From NCBI RefSeq assembly GCF_008039615.1, contig NZ_VDUZ01000036.1:35700-99699 (forward strand): 64,000 nt of DNA. Direction: 5' to 3'. The number at the start of each line of letters is the position of its first letter. Within the stretch, counting starts at the first letter, position 1. The DNA is from Vineibacter terrae (GTDB lineage Bacteria > Pseudomonadota > Alphaproteobacteria > Reyranellales > Reyranellaceae). Position numbers and translations under genes: made by a program. Shown here one piece after another: positions 1 to 7,109 of the stretch. A model generated the notes under the pieces. The model was not told the DNA's origin and made no database searches. It saw only the letters and a list, made by a program, of their open reading frames with translations.

Positions 1-2
1 TC

Positions 3-257
3 GTCGCCATGGCGGCGCCCCGGGCGCTGGGACCTCTGAACTGGGTGTGGAAGCACCTGGGCCTGCTGATGAGCAAGGTCATGAATCCCATCATCCTGGC
101 GATCATGTTCTACGGTGTGATGCTGCCGATCGGCCTGCTGATGCGCTGGCGCGGCAAGGATCTCCTCAGGTTGAAGCTCGACCGTGCGGCGCCGAGCTAC
201 TGGATCGAGCGGCAGCCCCCGGGGCCGTCACCCGAGACCATGCGCAACCAGTACTGA
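3..257 (+). CDS. SxtJ-like small membrane protein (5' end outside window)
   Basis: The frame is open to the window edge, so the gene probably begins upstream; an internal ATG lies at 9. The visible 82 residues hold two hydrophobic segments (about residues 10-25 and 28-45) separated by a short polar stretch, then a basic tail ending in a Pro-rich segment. Length, topology and position just ahead of a DUF5989 gene and a NodU-type carbamoyltransferase match the SxtJ membrane proteins that accompany carbamoyltransferases. Function is unknown; it may anchor or assist the transferase at the membrane. Assignment rests mostly on context. Confidence 0.6.
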   Translation, partial: VAMAAPRALGPLNWVWKHLGLLMSKVMNPIILAIMFYGVMLPIGLLMRWRGKDLLRLKLDRAAPSYWIERQPPGPSPETMRNQY

Positions 258-283
258 GCCGCACGGCCTAGGGAATACGAGCA

Positions 284-430
284 ATGTGGCTGATCAAGGA
301 ACTGTGGAGCTTCATGCGGGTGCGCAAGAAGTACTGGCTGCTGCCGATCATCGTGGTGATGGTGATGCTGGGTGCGCTGCTTGTGCTGACCAAGACCGCG
401 ATCGGCCCGTTCATCTACACGATCTTCTGA
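284..430 (+). CDS. DUF5989-type 48-residue membrane protein
   Basis: A 48-codon gene starting at ATG 284 and stopping at 430. The product opens with MWLIKELWSFMRVRKKYW, followed by one transmembrane helix and a short polar tail ending FIYTIF. This small-protein pattern between an SxtJ-like gene and a carbamoyltransferase is characteristic of the DUF5989 family. It begins 26 bases after the SxtJ-like stop and ends 21 bases before the next start, so the three genes are probably one transcript. Biochemical role is unknown; a membrane adaptor for the carbamoyltransferase is an inference. Confidence 0.75.
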   Translation: MWLIKELWSFMRVRKKYWLLPIIVVMVMLGALLVLTKTAIGPFIYTIF

Positions 431-451
431 CCATCCTCGGGAACGCCTCGC

Positions 452-2302
452 GTGCGCATTCTTGGCATATCGGCCCTCTACCACGACAGCGCCGCGGCCT
501 TGCTGGTTGACGGCAAGCTGGTGGCGGCGGCGCAGGAGGAGCGGTTCAGCCGCAAGAAGCACGATGCCGGCTTCCCGCAGCAGGCCATCGACTTCTGCGT
601 GCGGCATGCCGGCCTCGCCTTCAAGGACATCGACTATGTCGCCTTCTACGACAAGCCGTTCCTGAAGTTCGAGCGGCTGCTGGAGACCTACCTGGCGTTC
701 GCGCCGCGCGGCTTCACCTCGTTCCGCATGGCCATCCCGGTCTGGCTGAAGGAGAAGCTGCTTCAGAAGACGCTGCTGCGCGACGAGATGAAGCGCTGGA
801 TTCCCGACTTCGACTGGCACAACAAGCTGCTGTTCGGCGAGCACCATCAGAGCCACGCCGCGAGCGCCTTCTTTCCGTCGCCGTTCGAGAGGGCAGCCGT
901 GCTGACGATGGATGGCGTCGGCGAATGGGCCACCACGTCGCTGGCCATGGGTGAAGGCAGCGAGCTGCAGATGGTGCGGGAAATCCACTTCCCGCATTCG
1001 CTGGGCCTGCTCTACTCGGCGTTCACCTACTACACCGGCTTCAAGGTCAACTCCGGCGAGTACAAGGTGATGGGGCTGGCGCCCTATGGCGAGCCGCGGT
1101 TCAAGTCCACCATCCTCGACAAGCTGGTCGACCTGAAGGATGACGGCTCGTTTCGCCTGAACCTCGAGTATTTCGACTACTGCACCGGGCTGCGCATGAC
1201 GAACGAGAAGTTCGACGCGTTGTTCGGGGGCAAGCCGCGCAAGGCCGAGGAACGGCTGACCCAGCGCGAGATGGATCTGGCGGCGTCGATCCAGGCGGTG
1301 ACCGAAGAGGTCGTGCTGCGCCTGACCCGGTCGGTTGCGCAGCAGACCGGCGCCAGGAACCTCTGCCTGGCCGGTGGCGTGGCGCTCAATTGCGTCGCCA
1401 ACGGCAAGGTGCTGCGCGAGAAGGTGTTCGACAACATCTGGGTGCAGCCGGCGGCCGGCGACGCCGGCGGCGCGGTCGGCGCGGCTTACGCCGCCTATCA
1501 CGGCTTCTGCCGCCAGCCGCGCCGCGTCAACGGGCACCTCAATGCGCCCCAGATCGACAGCATGGACGGCAGCTATCTGGGGCCGGAATACGCTCAGCCG
1601 GACATCGAGGCACGCCTGCAGACGGCGGGCGCGAGGTTCGAGACGTTGCCTTATGACGGCATGATCGAGACGACGGCGCAGGCGCTGGCCGACGAGAAGG
1701 CGGTCGGCTGGTTCCAGGGGCGCATGGAGTTCGGGCCGCGCGCGCTGGGCGGCCGTTCGATCCTGGGCGATCCGCGTTCGCCCTCGATGCAGAAGACGTT
1801 GAACCTGAAGGTGAAGTACCGCGAATCGTTCCGGCCGTTCGCGCCGTCGGTTCTGCGCGAGGATGTGTCCGACTGGTTCGACATCGACGCCGACAGCCCC
1901 TACATGCTGATGGTGGCGCCGGTGGTCGAGCGTCGCCGGCGGACGATGACGGCGGACGAGCAGGCGCTGTTCGGCATCGACAAGCTGAACGTGCCGCGCT
2001 CCGATATTCCCGCGGTCACGCATGTCGACTACTCGGCCCGCATCCAGACCGTGCATCGCCAGACCAACCCGGCCTACTACGACCTGATCTCGGCCTTCAA
2101 GGCCAAGACCGGCTGTCCGGTGGTCGTGAACACCAGCTTCAACGTGCGCGGCGAGCCGATCGTATGCACGCCGGAAGACGCTTTCCGCTGCTTCATGGGC
2201 TCCGAGATCGAGGTGCTGGTGGTCGGCAACTGCGTGCTGCTCAAGGAAGCGCAGAACCCGTCATTGAAGCGCGACTACAAAGGCGCCTTCGAGCTCGACT
2301 AG
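452..2302 (+). CDS. Carbamoyltransferase, NodU/CmcH/SxtI family
   Basis: 616 residues, GTG start, the usual length for the family. These enzymes transfer a carbamoyl group from carbamoyl phosphate, through a carbamoyl-adenylate, onto hydroxyl or amino groups of sugars, antibiotics or toxins. The N-terminal ASKHA-type half begins RILGISALYHDSAAALL and carries GEHHQSHAASAFF near residue 130; the C-terminal half has the conserved MEFGPRALGGRSIL stretch and NTSFNVRGEPIV. It follows the SxtJ and DUF5989 genes closely. The acceptor cannot be read from sequence; a cell-surface glycan or lipid is plausible given the membrane partners. The stop codon overlaps the start of a dispersed repeat. Confidence 0.92.
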   Translation: MRILGISALYHDSAAALLVDGKLVAAAQEERFSRKKHDAGFPQQAIDFCVRHAGLAFKDIDYVAFYDKPFLKFERLLETYLAFAPRGFTSFRMAIPVWLKEKLLQKTLLRDEMKRWIPDFDWHNKLLFGEHHQSHAASAFFPSPFERAAVLTMDGVGEWATTSLAMGEGSELQMVREIHFPHSLGLLYSAFTYYTGFKVNSGEYKVMGLAPYGEPRFKSTILDKLVDLKDDGSFRLNLEYFDYCTGLRMTNEKFDALFGGKPRKAEERLTQREMDLAASIQAVTEEVVLRLTRSVAQQTGARNLCLAGGVALNCVANGKVLREKVFDNIWVQPAAGDAGGAVGAAYAAYHGFCRQPRRVNGHLNAPQIDSMDGSYLGPEYAQPDIEARLQTAGARFETLPYDGMIETTAQALADEKAVGWFQGRMEFGPRALGGRSILGDPRSPSMQKTLNLKVKYRESFRPFAPSVLREDVSDWFDIDADSPYMLMVAPVVERRRRTMTADEQALFGIDKLNVPRSDIPAVTHVDYSARIQTVHRQTNPAYYDLISAFKAKTGCPVVVNTSFNVRGEPIVCTPEDAFRCFMGSEIEVLVVGNCVLLKEAQNPSLKRDYKGAFELD

Positions 2303-2451
2303 TGCTGGGAATCGCAGGTCGCTGATACATCCGTCATCCCGAGCGCAGCAAGGGATCTCCCGCGTGGGACGCACAGCACGCCAATCGCAGGAGATCCCTC
2401 GCTTCGCTCGGGATGACAGTCACGACTCACCTTCTACCGATAGCTGATACT
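2301..2451. repeat. Dispersed intergenic palindromic repeat, copy A
   Basis: This segment matches 50246-50464 at both ends and in its arms. Its core is a long imperfect hairpin with 28-nt arms at 2333-2360 and 2390-2417 (two mismatches) carrying the motif GTCATCCCGAGCG. It starts inside the stop codon of the carbamoyltransferase. It may serve as a transcription stop or RNA-stabilising element for that gene. A separate short inverted repeat, CTGTCATCC / GGATGACAG, follows at about 2458-2487. Confidence 0.85.
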
Positions 2452-2584
2452 AGCAACTGTCATCCCTCCCGGCGCTCCGGATGACAGCGGGGATCGTTTC
2501 GCCCTGCATATGATCCTGGGGGATATGTCTCGACGCTGCTGACCCTGCCCGATAGCGTCGGATCAGATATCGGACGGGAAATCC

Positions 2585-3562
2585 ATGCGTGCGGTTCTGT
2601 GCGAAACTCTGGGCGATCCTTCGGTGCTGAGGATCGCGGAACTGCCGGTGCCTGAGCCGAAGGCTGGCGAGATCCTGATTCGGGTGCATGCGGCGTCGCT
2701 GAATTTTCCCGATGTGCTGATGGTGGCTGGCGGCTATCAGCACAAGCCGGCGCTGCCGTTCATTCCGGGCATGGAAGCCGCCGGTGAGATCGCGGCCCTG
2801 GGCCCTGGCGTCACCGGCTGGACCGTGGGCGACGGCGTGATCTTCGGCAAGCGCCCGGGCTGCTTTGCCGAATATGCGGTCGTTGCAGCCGACAGCCAGC
2901 CGATGAAGGTGCCGGTCGGCTGGTCGTTCGCCGAGGCGTCGGCATTCCGGGTCGCGGCGACGACGGCCTACAACGGCCTGATCCACCGCGCCGGGCTGAA
3001 GCGGCGCGAGGTCCTGCTGGTCCACGGCGCCACCGGCGGCGTCGGCATGGCGGCGGTCCAGCTCGGCAAGCACCTGGGGGCGCAGGTCATCGCCACCGGC
3101 GGTGACGATGCGAGGCTGGAGGTCGTGCGCGCCCAGGGCGCCGACTTCGTCATCAACTATCGCAGCACCGACTTCGTGCCGCTGGTGAAAGATCTCAGCG
3201 ACGGCCGCGGCGCCGACGTGATCTACGATCCGGTCGGCGGCGAGACGTTCGAACGCTCGCTACGCTGCGCTGCTTTCGGGGGCCGGCTGCTGGTGATCGG
3301 CTTCACGTCCGGCGGCCCCTCGACGCTCAAGAGCAACCATATCCTGATCAAGTGCCTGTCGGTGATCGGCGTGCGCGCCGGCGAGCATGCGCGACACTAC
3401 AAGCCCTTCGCCGACGACTATGCGCGCGAGTTTCCCCGGCTGGCGGCGCAGGGCGTGATGCGTCCGCATATCTCGCATCGATTTCCGCTCGAGCGGGTCG
3501 CCGACGCGATGCGCGTTGTCCTGGAGCGCAAGGTCGTCGGCAAGGCCGTGCTGGAGATCTGA
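2585..3562 (+). CDS. NADPH:quinone oxidoreductase, zinc-independent MDR family
   Basis: 325 residues. Medium-chain reductase of the quinone oxidoreductase (QOR) / acryloyl-CoA reductase-like branch, transferring hydride from NADPH to quinones or enones. The N-terminal GroES-like domain contains PFIPGMEAAGEI; the Rossmann domain has HGATGGVGMAAVQLGKHLGA and the later GGRLLVIGFTSGG. Catalytic and structural zinc cysteine clusters of alcohol dehydrogenases are absent, as expected for QOR. ATG 2585 directly precedes the conserved start RAVLCETLGDPSVL. It is convergent with the next gene, 14 bases away. Confidence 0.88.
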   Translation: MRAVLCETLGDPSVLRIAELPVPEPKAGEILIRVHAASLNFPDVLMVAGGYQHKPALPFIPGMEAAGEIAALGPGVTGWTVGDGVIFGKRPGCFAEYAVVAADSQPMKVPVGWSFAEASAFRVAATTAYNGLIHRAGLKRREVLLVHGATGGVGMAAVQLGKHLGAQVIATGGDDARLEVVRAQGADFVINYRSTDFVPLVKDLSDGRGADVIYDPVGGETFERSLRCAAFGGRLLVIGFTSGGPSTLKSNHILIKCLSVIGVRAGEHARHYKPFADDYAREFPRLAAQGVMRPHISHRFPLERVADAMRVVLERKVVGKAVLEI

Positions 3563-3576
3563 CCGGCGCCTGTCGA

Positions 3577-3999
3577 TCAGGCGCGCGGCGTCGCCGGTGT
3601 CCGCGGACCGCAGCGGCCAGTGGCCGGATTCTTGACTTTGCCGGCGGGGCAGCTCGTCGCCACTGGCGTCTTGCCATTGACGCGCGGTTTAGCGGCGGTG
3701 GCCGGCTTACGCTGCGGCGCCGGCTTGTGGGCGGCGGTCGGCTTGCCGTTGCGGGTGCCCGGGGGCGTGACCTTGCCGGCTGTGGACCGGGGCGGGGTGG
3801 CCTTGGGCGCCACGGCCGGCGGCGTCGGCGGTGCAGCTTCCGGCTCCGGGTCGGGAGGCACGGCAGCGAGCTGGATGGGCGATACGACGGGAGCACTTTG
3901 CTCCACGGCCGGCGGCGTGACGACAGCCTGCGCCGGCGGCGCCGGCGTGTCGGCAGGGGAAATAACCATCAGCGTCGCGAGAAACGCGCCGAGATTCAT
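3577..3999 (-). CDS. Small secreted Pro/Ala-rich protein with C-terminal two-cysteine motif
   Basis: 140 residues. The N-terminus is a short hydrophobic segment compatible with a signal peptide; the middle is Pro/Ala/Thr-rich and turns Lys-rich toward the C-terminus. The only cysteines lie in SCPAGKVKNPATGRCG near the end, which looks like a small disulfide hairpin. A strong ribosome site (GGAGG, 4006-4010 on the complement) precedes the ATG, supporting a real gene despite low-complexity composition. I do not recognise a family. The next minus-strand gene upstream encodes another secreted protein with a similar Cys-Pro-x-Gly hairpin. Confidence 0.65.
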   Translation of the reverse strand: MNLGAFLATLMVISPADTPAPPAQAVVTPPAVEQSAPVVSPIQLAAVPPDPEPEAAPPTPPAVAPKATPPRSTAGKVTPPGTRNGKPTAAHKPAPQRKPATAAKPRVNGKTPVATSCPAGKVKNPATGRCGPRTPATPRA

Positions 4000-4153
4000 G
4001 ACTGACCTCCATCGGGGGGCAGGAGGGCCTTGCAGGGTCGGGCGGTGGTTCGTGCCAGCCGCGTCTCGACGCCGGCACTATCGGCCGTTTCGTGTGCTGC
4101 GGCAAGACTGAACCACAACTATTTGTGTTGTATGAGACTTGCGGAACCAGTCT

Positions 4154-4648
4154 TTATGGGCCGCCGAGGTCGCGGACGGCGTCGACGATCATGCGCGAGC
4201 CGATGGCCATCAGCAGCACGTCGCCGGCGACGCGGATGTACTGATAGCCGGCCGGCGGCGGCAGCAGCCGGGCCAGAAGATCCGACGGCAGCGGATAGTA
4301 GGGCAGGCCGCCGGGCAACGGCTGGCGCAGGGCCCATGCCTTGGCCTGCCCTGGTGGCAGGCAACCATTGTTCTTCTTGGCGAGGCCAGGCGGGCAGCGG
4401 CCGGCCGCAAACTGCTGGCCGAAATACTGGCGGATGGTCACCTGGTCGCGGGGCGAGATGACGATGGTCACCGTCGGCGCGCCGGGAGCGGTCGAGAACG
4501 GCCGGCTCGCGGCGGGTGCTGCGGGACCGCCGCCGCGCTTGTTCTGGCCTGGCGGGCCGTCCGGCTTCTCTGCGTTCGCAGCAGCGCCGGCCAACGCCGT
4601 CAGGCAGGTGGCGGCGGCGATCACGGCACGGCGCAGGCGGGTGGACAT
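4154..4648 (-). CDS. RcnB/CigR-like periplasmic protein
   Basis: 164 residues with a clear signal peptide (basic start, hydrophobic core, cleavage likely after AAANA). After a Gly/Pro/Ala-rich linker comes CPPGLAKKNNGCLPPGQAK, then a Pro-rich stretch LPGGLPYYPLPSDL and a C-terminal segment GYQYIRVAGDVLLMAIGSRMIVDAV. This order is typical of RcnB/CigR-like proteins, which include periplasmic nickel/cobalt homeostasis factors. Metal binding here is inference: the visible candidate ligands are two cysteines. The ATG has a GAGG site upstream. It is divergent from the SDR gene at 4822. Confidence 0.75.
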   Translation of the reverse strand: MSTRLRRAVIAAATCLTALAGAAANAEKPDGPPGQNKRGGGPAAPAASRPFSTAPGAPTVTIVISPRDQVTIRQYFGQQFAAGRCPPGLAKKNNGCLPPGQAKAWALRQPLPGGLPYYPLPSDLLARLLPPPAGYQYIRVAGDVLLMAIGSRMIVDAVRDLGGP

Positions 4649-4721
4649 GCGGACCTCGTTTTTGACTCGGGATCAGCGAAGCCTGTGATGATGGCGGCGC
4701 CAAGGCGAACGTATCGACATT

Positions 4722-4741
4722 GCTGATCTGCGCTGATCTGC
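4722..4741. repeat. Perfect tandem 10-bp repeat in divergent promoter region
   Basis: GCTGATCTGC occurs twice head to tail between the divergent RcnB-like and SDR genes. It could be a pair of operator half-sites. There is no direct evidence of binding. Confidence 0.4.
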
Positions 4742-4762
4742 GCCGCGCCGGCATCATGCGGC

Positions 4763-4792
4763 TTGTATGAGCCGGCCGGCGCTCGCTAGCGT
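4763..4792 (+). promoter_or_regulatory. Candidate promoter for the SDR gene at 4822
   Basis: TTGTAT (4763-4768), an 18-base spacer and TAGCGT (4787-4792) lie 29 bases before the start. The preceding GC of the -10 gives GCTAGC, resembling the alphaproteobacterial -10 pattern also seen upstream of atpH. Confidence 0.35.
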
Positions 4793-4821
4793 GCAGTGTC
4801 GAACGATCATGGGAGGACGTG

Positions 4822-5580
4822 GTGGCCGGACGTGTGGCAGGCAAGGTGGTTCTGGTGACAGGCGGCGGCTCGGGCATCGGCCGAGCCACGGCGACGCTGC
4901 TGGCCAACGAGGGCGCGACCGTCGTGGTCACCGATGTCGATCGCGCCGGCGGGCTGCAGACCGTGCAGCAGATCGGCGGCGCGGCGAGCTTCCTGCCGCA
5001 TGACGTGTCCAAGGACGAGGAATGGCAGCGCGTGATCGCCGAGGTGCTGGCCAAGCATGGCCGGCTGAATGGACTGGTCAACAACGCCGGCATAAGCGGG
5101 CCCTTTCCCAGCACCTTCGAAAGCGAGGACGTGGCGCAGTGGCGGCGCATCTTTGCCGTCAATGTCGACGGTGTCTTCCTGGGCTGCAAGCACGGCGTGC
5201 CGGCGATCCGCGATTCCGGTGGCGGCTCGATCGTGAACCTGTCGTCCCTGGCGGCCCTGCTCGGCACGCCGGAGCTTTCGGCTTACGGCGCCAGCAAGGG
5301 CGCGGTGCGGCAGTTCACCAAGACCGTCGCTATCGAGTGCGCGCGCAAGGGCTACAAGGTGCGCTGCAATTCTGTGCATCCCGGCATCATTCTCACGTCG
5401 ATGGGCGAGTCGCTCTTCAAGACCGAGGCGCTGCGCGAGCGCGCCCGCCAGCGCGTGCCGCTGCGTGAGCTGGGCCGGCCGGAGGATATCGGCTACGGCA
5501 TCCTGTTCCTGATCTCCGACGAGTCGCGCTACATGACCGGCGCTGAGCTGGTCATCGACGCCGGTATGTCGGCGATCTGA
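4822..5580 (+). CDS. Short-chain dehydrogenase/reductase (classical SDR)
   Basis: 252 residues from GTG 4822. That start is chosen over GTG 4819 because the ribosome site GGGAGGA (4811-4817) leaves only one base before 4819. NAD(P)-binding TGGGSGIG is at residues 13-20, NNAG follows, and the catalytic triad is Ser142, Tyr155 and Lys159 in the YGASK motif. The acidic residue after beta-2 (DVDR) suggests preference for NAD. Substrate is not predictable. It is convergent with the OmpA-like gene, 15 bases away. Confidence 0.88.
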   Translation: MAGRVAGKVVLVTGGGSGIGRATATLLANEGATVVVTDVDRAGGLQTVQQIGGAASFLPHDVSKDEEWQRVIAEVLAKHGRLNGLVNNAGISGPFPSTFESEDVAQWRRIFAVNVDGVFLGCKHGVPAIRDSGGGSIVNLSSLAALLGTPELSAYGASKGAVRQFTKTVAIECARKGYKVRCNSVHPGIILTSMGESLFKTEALRERARQRVPLRELGRPEDIGYGILFLISDESRYMTGAELVIDAGMSAI

Positions 5581-5595
5581 ATCGGGATCAGGGCG

Positions 5596-6018
5596 TCAGC
5601 GGCCGTAGCGGATCTCGACCTTGCGCTCGGTCGAGGTCTCCTTGCCGAGCAGCCGCTTGGGATCGGCGATCCGGCGGATGACGATCTTCTCGCGCGGATA
5701 GCCGCTGGCGACCAGCTCGTTCGTCACCGCTTCGGCGCGGGCGCGTGCCAGCTCGAGGTCGCGCTCCTTGCCAAGCCAGGCGTCGGCGAAGGCTTCAAGG
5801 CACAGCAGGTTCGCCTTCTGTGCGATGGCCTTGCGCGCGATGTCGGAGAGCGCCTTCTGCGCGCGCGGCGTCAGCAGCGACTGGCCGCGATCGAACTGCA
5901 CGATGATGACGCCGCCGGGTGTCTGGCCGCCGGTGCAGCGGTCGTCCTGCGCCGCTGCGGTGATCGACCCCAGCATGAACAGCGCGCTGGCCAGCAGCGC
6001 GGCGGTCGGCGTGCGCAA
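5596..6018 (-). CDS. OmpA-like C-terminal domain periplasmic protein
   Basis: 140 residues with a signal peptide ending near AAAQ. The mature part is a stand-alone OmpA/MotB-type fold: VIIVQFDRGQSLLTPRAQ as the first strand and helix, then AFADAWLGKERDLELARARA, then ERKVEIRYGR at the end. This fold usually binds peptidoglycan through an NxxLSxxRA-type helix; here that region reads RDLELARARAEAV, so the canonical Asp and Arg are largely kept. Two cysteines may form a disulfide. There is no beta-barrel, so it is likely soluble or weakly cell-wall-associated. Confidence 0.8.
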   Translation of the reverse strand: MRTPTAALLASALFMLGSITAAAQDDRCTGGQTPGGVIIVQFDRGQSLLTPRAQKALSDIARKAIAQKANLLCLEAFADAWLGKERDLELARARAEAVTNELVASGYPREKIVIRRIADPKRLLGKETSTERKVEIRYGR

Positions 6019-6105
6019 TGACTGCCCCCAAAGCCCGTCGGACGCTTGATCCGTCGCTGATCGTGCCGGCTTTGATGGTCAGCGCCAACGCCTTTTTGGC
6101 CTGGC

Positions 6106-6130
6106 GCCCTGGAGCAGAACGCTCCAGGGC
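6106..6130. terminator. Perfect 10-bp stem-loop between SDR and OmpA-like genes
   Basis: GCCCTGGAGC (6106-6115), a five-base loop and GCTCCAGGGC (6121-6130). It begins 12 bases after the SDR stop on the minus strand. No U-tract follows in that direction, so it may be a weak terminator or an RNA-stabilising stem. Confidence 0.4.
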
Positions 6131-6142
6131 AGGGCCGTGCGG

Positions 6143-6916
6143 CTAGAACAGGGTGTAGCCGCCATCGATGACGATGGACTGTCCCGTCGTGTACTTGGTG
6201 GCGTCACTGGCCAGATACACGGCCACCGGGCCGAAATCCTGCTCCACGCCCCAGCGCCGCACCGGGATGCGCGGCTTGACGTTGCCGGCGAACTTCTCGT
6301 TGTTGAAGGCGTTGGCCGTCATCGCCGTCTCGATCCAGCCCGGCAGGATCGAATTGGCCGTGATCTTGTAGCGCGCCAGCTCGACGGCCAGCGCCCGCAC
6401 CATGGACACGACGCCGCCCTTGCTGGCGGCATAGTGCTCGTTGCGCGCCGCGCCCTCGATCGCCGCCGTGCTGGCCATCGCCACCAGGGAGCCGCCCTCG
6501 CCACGCTCGACCATGTGGCGCGCGGCGGCACGGAAGGTGAAGAACACGCCGTCGAGGTTGACCGACAGCACGCGCCGCCATTCGTCGGCCGTGATCTCCA
6601 TGAACGATTTGCTGCCGCGGCCCGAGACGCCTGAATTGGCGACGCAGTTGTCCACCTTGCCCATGACCTTCAAGGTTTCGGCGAAAGCCGCCTCGACGGC
6701 CGCTTCGCTGGCAACGTCGACGATCTGCGCATGCACCTTGCCGCCGTGGCGCTTCAGCTTCTCGATCGCGGCCGCGTTCTTGGTTGCGTTGGTGCCCCAG
6801 ATGCAGACCCCGGCTCCCGCCTCGGCAAGCGCATCGGCCATGCCGAAGCCGATGCCGCCATTGCCGCCGGTGATCAGCGACACCTTGCCCGTCAGGTCGA
6901 AGCCCTTGTACGCCAT
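6143..6916 (-). CDS. Short-chain dehydrogenase/reductase (classical SDR)
   Basis: 257 residues starting at the ATG at 6916, preceded by GGAGGAG about eight bases away; longer upstream extensions lack that site and overlap the divergent cyclase gene. Cofactor motif TGGNGGIG at residues 16-23; catalytic Ser149, Tyr162 and Lys166 (YAASK). WGTNATKN after beta-2 lacks the acidic residue of NAD-specific enzymes, so NADPH use is plausible. The C-terminus TGQSIVIDGG is typical. Substrate unknown. It is only loosely similar to the SDR at 4822, so not a recent duplicate. Confidence 0.87.
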   Translation of the reverse strand: MAYKGFDLTGKVSLITGGNGGIGFGMADALAEAGAGVCIWGTNATKNAAAIEKLKRHGGKVHAQIVDVASEAAVEAAFAETLKVMGKVDNCVANSGVSGRGSKSFMEITADEWRRVLSVNLDGVFFTFRAAARHMVERGEGGSLVAMASTAAIEGAARNEHYAASKGGVVSMVRALAVELARYKITANSILPGWIETAMTANAFNNEKFAGNVKPRIPVRRWGVEQDFGPVAVYLASDATKYTTGQSIVIDGGYTLF

Positions 6917-7109
6917 AGCCACACTCCTCCATGTCGATAGGCGCGGCAGCAAATCCGACCCTCCAGGCGCCGTCAATCGCCTTGCCGCGCATCGGCAGCG
7001 GCCGGCACCGCTCTGCGGAGCGCCGCATTCTGTGGTGCGCCATGACTGCCCGTAGTATTGTGGGCATACAAACGGTTGGCGCGTTGGCAACAGGGGGAAT
7101 GTCGCCTTC

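Noticed and set aside
197..2056. 619-codon open frame antisense to the carbamoyltransferase
   Set aside because: High-GC shadow frame with Arg/His/Gln-rich text and no family resemblance; the plus-strand gene is unmistakable.
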